From Gonium pectorale (lineage: Eukaryota > Chlorophyta > Chlorophyceae > Chlamydomonadales > Volvocaceae): a stretch of 25,531 nucleotides of DNA. The first letter of the stretch is position 1. Every line of letters starts with the position of its first letter. Shown in pieces: positions 1 through 9,774 of the stretch. Location of the stretch: contig LSYV01000060.1 of NCBI GenBank assembly GCA_001584585.1, positions 444,632 through 470,162 on the forward strand, in the 5' to 3' direction. The notes below the pieces were generated by a model. The model worked only from the letters and a program-made list of their open reading frames with translations, made no database searches and had not been told where the DNA came from. Both the position numbers and the translations under genes were made by a program.

Positions 1-2986
1 CATCTCCTCCTGCGCGCATGGGCGACCGGACCCGGGAGACGCGAGGGGCATGACAGTCCATGAGCTACAGACCCGAGCGGCTTCCGTCGGGCAGCCGTCG
101 GCGCTGCATCAACACGCCAGACGCTTTAAGTGTCGTGGCAAGGCAATGCCAAGAGACCTGCGGCAGACGATGACCGCATCTGGTGTTACATAGAGCAGGT
201 GCACAGTTGCCAAAGAAGCGACCTCGTGGTTGTGGGCATAGTGCAATTCGGAGTCACAGTAGCCAGGCTGATCTTTGCCTCATTCTGGTGCTGCGTTCCC
301 CGCGCGGACCCAGCAACCCCAACTGCGCCGCAGTAGCGGGCAAGGCCAGCCGCACCTTGGTCGCTGTTCCCGACGCAAGGACGGTGTGCAGCAGGCACCA
401 GCACTCGGCCACCTCGCTCTGGCCGCCCGTGGGCAGCGCCGTCAGGTCCTCCCGCCGCCGTAGCAGGCTCACGAAGCGGGCAGCCTCGCGCGCGCTGGCC
501 AGGCCACGCCCCAGCTGCAGCGGCCGCACAAAGCAGCACACCGGGTACTGGCTGCCGTCCTCGCCGGCGGCCAGGACCTGGAGAATAAAGGCGTGTTGCG
601 TTGATGTTACAAGATTGATAAGCTTGTACCTGGTCATGGTCAGTACGCCAGGGATAGCAAGCAAGACTCTCGATGCGGGGTTCGACTTGCCATGCCCGCA
701 TGGAGGGCACATGCCCCAAAGCAATCGCTCACCTTGATCGGTCGCGCCTTGAAGGCGAGGTTCTGCGAGACGTAGTCGCCCCACCAGGCCTGCATTCACC
801 CACCGCACAGGCTATGGTAACGGACGCTTCTGGGTGCAACAAGGCCGCGCACGGCTTGGCGCCACAAAATTTGGACCTGGCACAGCTGTCAAGGGAGGCT
901 GGCGCTAAGGCAGCTCCGCCGGGGCCTTGGCTTTAATTCGCATCCCAACGATGATGTGGTCCGAGCGCTGCCACACCTGCTGCCGATATGTGTACATTGT
1001 TTCCGCGTTGGAACCCAATCGTACATCCCAACCCCAACCGTACATGGTAACACCTTCAACCCTCGTCCCCAGGGCAGGTCCCCCTATCGCGCCGGCCCTT
1101 GCCTTTGCGTTTGACACGAAAGCGGCCATGACGTCGGCGTCGCGTGAGTGCTCCAGCCGCTGCTGGCTGCGCAGGAGCGCCTCGTCCAGCGGCGCAGAGA
1201 AGTGCGGCCGCAGCTCCAGCTGGAGCGTCAGCATCCCCGCGGGCGCCGTCGACGCAGGCATGGCGCCGTGGGCGCCTGCACAATACAGCGCCAGTCTAGC
1301 ATGGAAGCGAGTGTGCGACGGTTCGGTGGTGCAAGAGCCGTGCAAGGGTAGGGCCGAGCATACATGGCCGCCGTACCGCTGGTTGGTGCTACAGTGAGCA
1401 GGCATGAAGCGTACGGCAGGCGCCACGTGCCGTGGGCAGCGACACGTCTTAAAAGAATAACACCCGCATACAGTGGGCGATGTGCAAATCGTGCGCGGCG
1501 TCATGTGGCCGGCACTTTTGTGGGCAGCGAGTCGAATGCAGCATACCCGTTAGGTCGCGCGGCTAACCCCGCAGGTGCACTTTTCGCCGTGCCCCCACCC
1601 ACCTGGGCCGGCCCCCAGCTGCACTGACACCACCACCTTGCCCTTGCGGACCAGCGCCGTGCGCCACTCGGCACTCCCACGCGCGCACACAAGCCGCCTA
1701 ACCGCCAGGCGTCGTGCCACTTCGCCAGCCGCCGTGGCCGCGGCGCTGGCGCCGGTGGGAGTGATGCCTGGGGCGGCAGAATGCAAGGCGAGTAGGCATA
1801 CGGCATACTGCAGCCGAGCCCAGCGAAGGGGAACATGGCAGCGGTAGTACGGTAGTTCTCGCAGACTGACATGAAGAGTCAAGCCGTACAGTGCACTCAG
1901 TCCATCCGATTCTAAGCACAGCTGACTCCCCTCGGTCGCAATCGCTACAGCGCCCATCCGCTCACAGCAGCCTGTCCAAGCCGAACGACTCCCATGTGCG
2001 ACTCTGGCAAGCCCTTCCCCAGTGGCTATGGCCCTCTCCGCATTTGTCAAGCCCGCAACATGCCAGTGACCGTCGTGGACAGTTGTCGCTCGCTTACAGG
2101 CGTCTATGGCCCCCGCTGTGCACTATCCCGGCCACGCACATACCTGCGAGCGCGTCCAGGCCATGGGCGGCCATGGGCGTCAGCGCTGTGACCACCAGGT
2201 GCAGCCCGTGCCTCAGCGCCAGCAGCTGCAACGGATCCGAGCCGCCCCCGGGCACGGCGGTGGGCAGTTCGAACAGCGCCTCGCCCGCGAAGGCCGGCTC
2301 TGCAGCTGCCGGCACGGGCTGCGTCGTGAAGCGCTGCCCGAACAGCTCCAATGACAGCTGCAGCTGCTCGCCTGGGAAGGGCGGCCGGGCCACGAAGTCG
2401 GAGAATGCACGGCCCCCAAGCAGCTTGACGTACAGAAATGACTTGCCGCTGCAAGCGGAAGAGGGCCAGGGAGGTGGAGGACGAGTCTCCGGGCTTGAGT
2501 GAAGAGGTTCTAGCAGGTGCCGGATCCCGAAGGATAGCCTGGGTGCTCCGAATGAGCCGCTGGGTGCTGTATGAGCCATGTGGGTGAGGCCAGGCGCCAC
2601 CAGAAGTTGACATGGTGATGCGTACTCACGCGGGAAGCTCCGCGGGCTTCAGCGTCCCGACGTTGGAAATCTGCGCCAGGGACTCCACCGCTGGTTGTGG
2701 CGGCCGGATCGTCCTCACAAGCTGGTCAATCACGCCGCGACCCTGAGGGTTTCGGGTTGCATCGGGGAAAGGGCGCATGCTCAAAGCGGTTCCCAAAGGC
2801 GGGGGGCTCTGGACCCGCGCCGAAGCAAGCACTTGCCTGCAGCACGTCGAGCGCGTCGTCGGGCGTGATAACCTCTCCCGTGCGCTGGTACTCCACGAGC
2901 AGCTGGTGCAACACTCCTTGGACCCCAGCTTGCTGTAGCTGGTACCGCACAGCCTTCCGCAATTCTGCGAGCTTCTCCTCGTCCAT
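1..2986 (-). CDS. CEP76: CEP76-like centriolar protein, partial (3' end outside window)
   Basis: CEP76 is a centriole protein that in human cells binds CP110 and limits centriole reduplication. Exons, read on the minus strand: 2986-2837, 2742-2630, 2448-2144, 1767-1603, 1275-1103, 789-733, 577-356 and tentatively 9-1. Phases agree throughout and give 395 residues up to 356, against about 660 in human. The start MDEEKLAELRKAVRYQLQ and GRGVIDQLVRTI (residues 51-62) match the conserved N-terminus. FLYVKLLGGRAF (92-103) opens the C2 domain, AEWRTALVRKG is near its end, AWWGDYV (303-309) matches the human WWREYL block, and YPVCCFVRPL plus ARFVSLL lie in exon 7. Exon 8 would start EEM, at the place of human DCEDH in the transglutaminase-like domain. 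Introns 1 and 5 appear to start with GC. The family call rests on remembered human CEP76; exons 1-7 are solid, exon 8 is inference. Confidence 0.85.
10..355 (-). other. CEP76 intron 7 (tentative)
   Basis: After the exon ending GGAACAGCGACCAAG the minus strand reads GTGCGG, a usable donor. The only acceptor I find that continues the family pattern is GCGCAG just before GAGGAGATG at 9-1, which gives Glu-Glu-Met where human CEP76 has Glu-Asp-His. The 346 bases between hold no other exon that I can recognise. Confidence 0.45.
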
Positions 2987-3020
2987 GCTGACCCTCGCTT
3001 GACGACCTCCGTTATCGCGC

Positions 3021-3039
3021 TATATTATATAATTTATTG
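3021..3039 (-). promoter_or_regulatory. AT-rich TATA-like element upstream of CEP76
   Basis: A 19-base run of A and T, containing ATTATATAAT on the minus strand, stands out in GC-rich surroundings. It lies 35-53 bases before the CEP76 start codon at 2986. That distance would leave only a very short 5' leader if this is the TATA box, so the role is inferred from composition and position. Confidence 0.35.
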
Positions 3040-4325
3040 TCGTGCCATAGTTGTGACTTGCGCAGGTGCGGCTAGGGCTCAGCTCGCGCAGCTGGCACGA
3101 CCTGATAATGGATTTGAAGGTGCTTCAAAACAAGGTAATGACAAGTTGTAATCGCTTATGGCTATTATAGTTAAGAGCCTCTATAGACCTCGCAGGTTGC
3201 TGCGAAGACAAATGGACTCAGCTCTGCGAAGACTTTGCTGAGAGTGTCGCGCCTTGACGTAAAAGTATGGTAGGATCAGACGGCAAAGTACTTGCTCCCA
3301 AATGCAAGTGAAAGGCGAGCGCAGCACGTACACCCGTACGGCCGACGAGTATGTACTACGATGTACTGCCTGCCCAAAGCACTACAACTTCAGGAACCGG
3401 CCTCCACATGCGCCCGAGTAGCCCGGGTGGACCACAGGAGAATGTGGTGAAGCAGGGCGCACCCCACCCACCCGGCGCTCGTCCCCGCCTTCCATCTGAC
3501 TGCGCGCTCACGGCAGGTTGCCGTACAGCCCACGAAGCGCCTCGATCGGCTGCAAAACGCCTGACGATCCAGTTCACACCACCCTTGCCTGCCTTTTCAG
3601 TGTTCCATGCATTGTAGGCCCCGTCTGACGCAGCATGCTGTGCCTGTGCTCACAACTCTTAGCGCAACGCTCCTCATGCCTCATACCCCACTCGCACCTC
3701 GCACCCCGCCACACAGCCAGCCACAGGGCCCTCCTTCATCTGTCCCTCCCGATGTCCGCCCCCTTTCTCGCCTCTCCGCCTGTGACCTCTCCACAAAATT
3801 TAACGTGACAGCCGGCACAGCTGCCACTGCACGACCCGGCACACGCTCTGTCGCCCCCTCCACGCGGCGCTGTCCATCCATCAAGGGTGGACCATGCCAG
3901 CTAGCGAAGGATGACCCCCCGGCGCACTCGGCGCATCCATCCATACGGGTTGCGCCCGTGCAAGCGAGGGAGACAGGGATGACCTTCAACAAGAGCCCGC
4001 ACGGCACAGCACACAACGGACCATTTGAGGCCTGGTCCAGAATGCTCGCTGCGATACTATACTGGCGACCGTTCATGCCGCCGTAACAAATGATGGGCCT
4101 TGCCATAACTCGTAAGTATAAGCAGCGCTGAACGAAGTAACCCGCAGTGCGTCAATGTGCAGCCAATGCTAACGTTCGAGTGAGAGTTGTGTACACGATA
4201 TTGGGTTTGAAGGCGCGAAACAATGGGCCCCGCAAAACCCAAGGACCCTACACCCCACGCATCCCAAACGAGGCATCCCGCAGCGGACCATCCATCAACT
4301 TCCTCCGGTCCCTCCGCTCGCTCAC
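3040..4325. other. Intergenic: CEP76 upstream region and 3' side of the F-box/ankyrin gene
   Basis: No reading frame here resembles a known protein or has convincing splice signals. It should contain the 3' UTR of the minus-strand gene ending at 4326 and the upstream region of CEP76. I found no TGTAA on the minus strand in this stretch; a TGTAA on the plus strand at 3147-3151 has no gene to serve. A 10-base direct repeat CTGCGAAGAC occurs near 3199 and 3223. Confidence 0.5.
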
Positions 4326-6366
4326 TCAAATCACCCCGCCCGCTGCGCCTTCAATCAGAAACGCCTCCCTCTCCTGCGCCTGCCGGTGCGCCTCCAACAG
4401 CTCCAGAGCCTCCTGCCGGCCGCTGACCCTCTCTGCGGCTGCCTTCCAGGCGGCATCGTAGTCCCCGAGGGGGCAGCCCTCTTGCAGCAGCCAGCGCAGC
4501 ATGGGCAGCGGCGAGCGCTCGGCAGCGTCTGAGACGACGGATCCGGCCGGGCCCCAGGGCGCACCCAGCTGCCGCAGCAGCTGCGCCATGGCCAGGTCGC
4601 CGTTGCGGCAGGCGAGAATGAGAGATGGATACCCGTCCTGTTGCAAAAAAAAGGGGCAGGAGCCACACATCTCGCAATGTCCGTGTCATGGGTTGGAATC
4701 CTGGAGATGCTGGCAGCGGTATTGATGGGCTCAATGGTAGCCAGCGCCACGCCTTGGGGGGCTTGACGCTGCCCCTAAGCGCCGAGGCGCCCCCAACCAA
4801 TGTACGCCGTGCGCTGGGCGCCACACGCAAGGCAAAGATTGCGGCGAGGTCTGGCACCGGATGCACTCCTGCCGGTGCACATAAGGCAGTGTGGCAGAGG
4901 CAAGAGAGTCTGTGCTACAGGCAGCAGAAGCTGAACGTTTGAAACACGTGCCAAATGCTAACTATCCAACGGGCGCCTCCTGCCAACCTCACCTCCACAG
5001 GGCAACCCTGCGCCACCAGCCACTCCACCGCCTCCTCGCAGCCCGAGCAGGCTGCTGCGGTAAGGGCCTCTCGGCTCCAGCCGCAGCCGCGCTCCTGCAG
5101 CCAGGTCATCAGATCCACGCTGCCCGAAAAGGCAGCTTCCTTGAAAAGGCTGGGGTCCATCCCCACCGCCTCCGCGCCAAACGTCCCCACCAGCCAGGTC
5201 AGCACGTGCAGGTGCCCATGAGACGCTGCTGTGCGTGCGCAGTCGGCGATGATGTTTCTTGGCCAGCCGCCGGCAGCGTGACTCGACCAGCCGCCGCCGT
5301 GCAGCGCCTGCAGCACCGCCAGGTGGCCGAAACCAGCAGCGGGGCCAGCCACAACGCTAACAGCATCGTAGCTGCTCAGCTGCACACCGGCCTCCCCCAG
5401 CAGGTACTGCACCGCTACCACGTTGCCCGTCTTGGCAGCGATGTTGGCGAGACTAAGTTCGAAGGGAAAGCCCCTGGCCCGCAGCCAGGCCAGGCGTGCG
5501 ACCGCGTCGGGGCACTCCGCAGCCGGCCACGGACTGCTCCGCGGGCAGCCCTGCGCCTCCAGCCACTCCACTTTGGCAGCCCAGTCGGGCGTGGGGCTGC
5601 CGGCGGCGGCCTCCAGGGCCGTCGCCTTGGCCCATTCGGTTACCTCACCCCAGCGCCGCCAGAGGCGCTGAAGTGTGGGAAGATCGCAGCCGTGGGCAAC
5701 GCCCGCAACAAGGCGGGGCGTTTCGTGTTCAGGGTACGTCTCCACGTTCAGCGCCGGCCGCCGCTGCAGCAGCCACTCCATCAGCCCTACGTGGCCGCCG
5801 CGCGCTGCCTCAACGGCCCCGTTGGAGTGCCCGGTCAGGCCCTGGCCCAGCAGCCACTCGCACACGTGGCGGTGGCCGCCAGACGCCGCGGCAGCCAGGA
5901 GGCTGCTAGGTTTGAAGGGGTACTCCCCTGTCGGGCAACCGTGTTCCCACAGCCATATGCACGAGTCCAGTTGACCCGCCCCCGCGGCCGCTTCCAAGAC
6001 CTCGGGCGTGAGCAGGCAGCCCGCGGCCTGCACCCCCAGCTCCAGGTTGGCCACCACGCCGCTGGCCGCCGTGAGGCTCAGCAGCTGCCACCGGCGATGC
6101 AGCGTCAGGCCCCGAGTAATACCCGGGGCGAGCCAATGCGCCGCGAAGACGTGGGGGGGCACGGGCTGTGACAGCCGATAGGTGGTGTGGCGCGGCGCAC
6201 GGAACTGCGCCGCTGCGGCCTTGTTGACCAGGCGGAAGCTGGGCACCTCGTTGGGGTCCAGGCAGCCCACGATCTTCTCCGCCAGCTCGGGCAGCAGCTG
6301 CGACCACACGTGCGATGAGCACGCGGAGTTAGCGTACTGTTGCGGCTGCTCTGGCGCTGCCGACAT
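4326..6366 (-). CDS. F-box-like / ankyrin-repeat protein
   Basis: Two exons, 6366-4993 and 4637-4326, give 561 residues. The intron (4638-4992) has GAG|GTGAGG as donor and TTGCAACAG as acceptor, and the phase is 0 on both sides. Residues 20-56 (VWSQLLPELAEKIVGCLD, then VPSFRLVNKAAAAQF) form an F-box-like segment with the usual leucine-proline pattern. From about residue 85 to the end run degenerate ankyrin-type units, seen as AAASGGHRHVCEWLLGQG, EAARGGHVGLMEWLLQRR, AAFSGSVDLMTWLQERG and LACRNGDLAMAQLLRQLG. Such proteins usually act as adaptors that recruit substrates to SCF ubiquitin ligases; here that is inference from the architecture. In-frame ATGs at 6378 and 6435 are possible earlier starts. 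A broken tandem copy lies just upstream at 6966-8057. The substrate is unknown. Confidence 0.8.
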
Positions 6367-6383
6367 TGCGGATATCATTTCGG

Positions 6384-6390
6384 TATAAAA
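6384..6390 (+). promoter_or_regulatory. TATA-like TATAAAA
   Basis: A clean TATAAAA on the plus strand, in the gap between the minus-strand F-box/ankyrin start (6366) and the doubtful plus-strand small gene (6561). It overlaps the 5' leader of the former. It could serve the latter, with a leader of about 145 bases. Supported by motif only. Confidence 0.3.
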
Positions 6391-6560
6391 GATATACGCA
6401 ATAGGTCGTTCAATGAAGGGGTTGAGAGGGCGCAACAGAAGGGTTCCGTCAGTCCATGGTGAGCAAACTGTTTGCTACAGCTTGCCGCATCTTGCCAGTG
6501 CTCTCTTATGCTTGGTGCCCAACAGCGACAATCAGGCTGTAGTGCCAGGGTCCCCTTTAC

Positions 6561-6928
6561 ATGTACGGCGCACGCGGATACGGCGCACGAGGGTATGGCA
6601 CGAGGAAACCCATGAGACCCATGCCAACCCACTCAAACATACAGGGGCAGCAGGCGTTTCGGGAGTTCATACTGGTAAGCGCGCCACCTACGGGAACCAC
6701 CTATGGTGCTATGGACACCATGAGCGCTAAGCCATTAACTATGCTGATATGACATTTGACATACAAGGCACCTGCATGTTGGGTACGGCACTAGCAGTCC
6801 TGCCGCGCAATGAGCACACCTTGGGACGAGGAGCGCCTGCTGGTGAGCTTCAACGCTTTGGGAGGCGTCCATGCACATGATTGTTATAGATTGAGCTCTC
6901 ATCCATGCCCAGTCGCGACTGGGCATAG
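6561..6928 (+). CDS. Possible small spliced gene, unknown product
   Basis: I do not recognise the product. Three short exons can be joined in phase 0: 6561-6674 (donor CTG|GTAAGC), 6798-6842 (acceptor GCACTAGCAG, donor CTG|GTGAGC) and 6890-6928 (acceptor TTATAG, stop TAG). The result is 65 residues. The N-terminus repeats ARGYG (residues 4-13), and the middle contains QQAFREFIL and STPWDEERLL. The first two exons have good splice signals. The third follows an intron of only 47 bases with a weak acceptor and lies partly in a perfect palindrome, so it is the weakest. A TATAAAA lies 177 bases before the ATG. It could equally be a decayed gene interrupted by the neighbouring duplication, or chance. 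Confidence 0.25.
6905..6926. repeat. 22-bp perfect palindrome
   Basis: The half-site ATGCCCAGTCG is followed directly by its own reverse complement with no spacer. It lies about 40 bases beyond the end of the duplicated F-box/ankyrin copy. Confidence 0.9.
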
Positions 6929-6965
6929 ATCACAAACATGTAGACCAGCAAACGTATCCTTTGTT

Positions 6966-8057
6966 CAGCCGCCCGCGTACAGCGCCTGCAGCAGCGCCAG
7001 GTGGCCGCCACAAGCGGTGGCGCTAGCCGCACTGTGCTGATCGTAGCAGCTCAGCAGCACACCGGCCTCCCCCAGCAGGTACTGCACCGCCGCCACGTTG
7101 CTCAACTCTGCAGCGTGATCGACTTAAAGGGAGTCCAGGCAGGGGAAAGCCCCGGGCCCGCAGCCAGGCCAGGCGGGCGACCGTGTCGGGGTGTTCCGCA
7201 GCCTGCCACGGGCTGGTTACCCTGGTGCGCGGGCAGCCCTGCCCCCGCAGCCACTCCACCTTGGCGGCCCAGTCGGGCATGGGGCTGCCAGCGGCGGCCT
7301 CCAGGGCCTCCGCCTTGGTCCCTTCGTTACGCTCGCCACTCCCCAACCACCCACCCACCCAGCCCCGCCAGAGGCGCTGCAGCGTGGGCAGGTCGCAGCC
7401 AAGGGCAACGCCTGACATTGGAATCGCTTTTCGGTTCCAGGGTCAGTTGCCACGGTCAGCGCCGGCCGCTGCTGCAGCAGCCACTCCATCAGGCCCACGT
7501 GGCCGCCCCGCGCTGCCTCAACGGCCCCGTTGGAGTGCCCGGTCAGGCCCAGGCCCAGGCCCAGCAGCCACTCGCACACGTGGCGGTAGCCGCCAGACAC
7601 AGCGGCAACCAGGAGGCCGCTGCAATTGGAATCGTCATCTCCTGATGGGCAGCCGTGATCCCGCAGCCACACGGACGAGTCCAGCTGCCCCGCCTTCACG
7701 GCAGCCTTGAAGACCTTGGGCGTGAGCAGGCAGCCCGCCGCCTGCACCGCCACTTCCAGGTTGGCCACCACGCCGCTGGCCGCCGTGAGGCTCAGCAGCT
7801 GCCGCCGGCGCTTCAGCGTCAGGTCCCGAGTGGCGCCTGGGGCAGGCCAGTGCGCCGCAAAGGCGTGGGGCGGCACGGGCTGCGACAGCCGATAGGTGGT
7901 GTGGTGCGGCGCGCGGAACTGCGCCGCCGCGGCCTTGTTGATCAGGCGGAAGGTGGGCACCTCGTTGGGGTCCAGGCAGCCCACGATTTTCTCCGCCAGC
8001 TCGGGCAGCACCTGCGACCACATCCTCAATCGCTGCCGTGGAGTCTGCCGCCGGCAT
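6966..8057 (-). pseudogene. Truncated, frameshifted tandem copy of the F-box/ankyrin gene
   Basis: This is a clear paralogue of the gene at 4326-6366 in the same orientation: both share PELAEKIVGCLDPNEVP, HTTYRLSQPVPPH, SLTAASGVVANLE and WLLQ-RPAL. The likely ancestral ATG at 8057 (Met-Pro-Ala-Ala) is out of frame with the conserved VWSQ-type segment, which now follows an ATG at 8023. One base is missing near 7412-7416 relative to the intact copy, so the frame leaves the family sequence after the WLLQQRPAL block. A net gain of 4 bases lies between about 7098 and 7150. There is also an in-frame tandem expansion (GLGLGL) and an inserted CCCA-rich patch near 7340-7360. The copy stops at a TGA at 6965-6967, where homology ends after GGCGGCTG, so the last third of exon 1 and all of exon 2 are gone. 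A shortened product from 8023 to 7217 could still be made but would lack most ankyrin units. Confidence 0.8.
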
Positions 8058-8589
8058 GCCGCCTCGCGCGCAGCTTCAACCCATCACCGTCTGTGCGACG
8101 CTGTAGGCACGGCAATCTTGAAACTGTTGATAGGTGCACGAAGTTCACAGCATCCGTACGAGTGTCACGCCCACAATTGCACGTTGGGATGCGCTTGCCA
8201 AGCTGTCAATTTACGGGACCAAAACGACGTGCAATCTGAATACTATGATATAGCCTAGGCTTGCAGCTGGGGTGTACATCGGTGTACGAGCCGCATAGTG
8301 CGTGTCTGGGTAGAGACCACAATTCAACGTCACGGCAGCACGGCTCACGCCGCCCCGCTGACAGGGGGTCACTTGTCGGGTCGCCCCTAACCCCTCCACC
8401 CTCCCGACCCTCGCGCTGCCGCACACCAGGCCTTCAGCCGCTCGTCACACCTTCAGCCGCTCGTCACACGGTGGCGGCTGTTTCTCGGCGGCGAAGGTCA
8501 GTAATAAAGAGGACCAGAAACCGTTCGCTCGACCATCCACGCCAGCCGGCAGCTCAAGCTCGCACCCTCGCACGTCGGTTGCACGGCTG
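8058..8589. other. Intergenic, with one short tandem repeat
   Basis: I see no gene here. The only structure is a 19-base unit repeated exactly twice at 8432-8469. Confidence 0.5.
8432..8469. repeat. Two-copy tandem repeat of 19 bases
   Basis: The unit CTTCAGCCGCTCGTCACAC occurs at 8432-8450 and again, without change, at 8451-8469. It looks like a recent local duplication. Confidence 0.9.
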
Positions 8590-9066
8590 CTACCGTATCT
8601 GCAATAGCAGGCTCTCGCCATCCTCTGCCTGCTCGCTGCCCTCCCTCGCCTTGGCGTCCGTGAGCGCATCCAGGGTTACTCCACCAAGCGCTCGCAAGCA
8701 GCTGTGTGCCGCCGGACGGCCGGAGCAGATCCAGCGCGTTGCTGCGCCGCCTCCCTCTGGCTCAAGGCGCACGAGGCGCCTCGACCTCCCGGAGTGGCCC
8801 CCATGCGTGATGCGCAGCTCACCAAGCCGCGTGCGTTTCGCCCTCCCTCGCCGACCCTCCTGCCTCGCGCGGCTGACCATCGGCCGCCTGCAGCTCCTTC
8901 CATCCCACGGCAGCATACACCTTCCGGTATGGCTGGACCAGGCTAGGTGAGGGAGTCCCCTGGTCCAGGCTAGTCCACCCAGCAGACGTGCACGTACCTG
9001 CTTCTCCTCCGGCGTAAGCTGGCCCTCGGCGGTCTCGGCTGCCTTCAGCCTCCCCCCTCCCAAAAC
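8590..9066 (-). pseudogene. Orphan exons, possibly a VPS13-like gene fragment
   Basis: Three segments join in phase on the minus strand: 9066-8998 (acceptor ATTCAG, donor CAG|GTACGT), 8932-8823 (acceptor GGTCCAG, donor TTG|GTGAGC) and 8701-8590 (acceptor ACACAG, stop TAG), 96 residues in all. The join of the first two reads GQLTPEEKQ then PYRKVYAAVGWKELQ. This recalls the LTPEEK...LYAAIGY block of VPS13 lipid-transfer proteins. VTLDALTDAK and ESLLLQIR in the last exon fit the repeating beta pattern of that family. No start codon, chorein N-terminus or further exons are visible on either side, and the cyclophilin promoter region follows. It is therefore either a stranded fragment or a coincidence. 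The VPS13 link is a weak, remembered similarity. Confidence 0.3.
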
Positions 9067-9571
9067 CTGAATTCGGCTGTTTCCCGTGCGGCACTGGCTG
9101 ATAGGCCAATTGCGCGCAAATGCAGTCTATGGTGCCCAAGAGTTCCCTCGCGTGCCCCACTGTCGCTCCCAACGCTCTCAGCCCTTGCCAAACATATGTT
9201 CGCCAGCCCCAGCGTTCACTGGTTATAGCTGTACGCTGGGGCAATGTGCACTGCTCACATCGCAATGCCCCCAAAACCTGACCGTGGAACTACCGGTACT
9301 GTATGCCGAGACCATGCAATCCGCGGGCATGCTGCTGCACCGTTGTTGTGAGCAGTCATGCCTGCGGGATAAGCACCAGGCCACTGTTTCACTGCTGGTG
9401 CTGCCTTGCCGGTGATTTCCCGGCGGCAGGCCGGGTCCCTCAGCTTTGGGGATCCTGTAACGGAGCCTGTCTGTCGGCGGGATAGGCCCTTTGGGGCTCG
9501 GAAGATGTCCTTCCGTTCGGGTGTTTGGCAATGACGACAAGGCCAAGACCGCGTATAGGCAACGGCACCGG
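9067..9571. other. Intergenic, upstream of the cyclophilin gene
   Basis: I see no gene here. Reading frames are short, have mixed composition and match nothing I recognise. Confidence 0.5.
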
Positions 9572-9579
9572 TATATATA
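9572..9579 (+). promoter_or_regulatory. Candidate TATA box of the cyclophilin gene
   Basis: TATATATA lies about 195 bases before the ATG at 9775 and is the only strong TATA-like element on the proper strand close upstream. It would give a leader of roughly 165 bases. Confidence 0.45.
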
Positions 9580-9774
9580 GGTCGTGCAGATATAGATACT
9601 GCAAACTTGATGCGAAACACCCCCGCGCAGGGCGGCGTGGACAGCCACAGCGATTCATCGCTTGGTTCCAGATCGCGGTGAGCGTGCCGGCCACATATGT
9701 GAGCGATCCCCCAATCAAGGTGTGTTATACAGTCAAACTCGCATTCCTGTATTTCTTTACAGCGGCGAGTCAAA

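Noticed and set aside
905..1504. Long minus-strand frame of 199 codons over CEP76
   Set aside because: Only the part 1275-1103 is coding; the rest continues into introns on both sides, as shown by splice signals and family residues.
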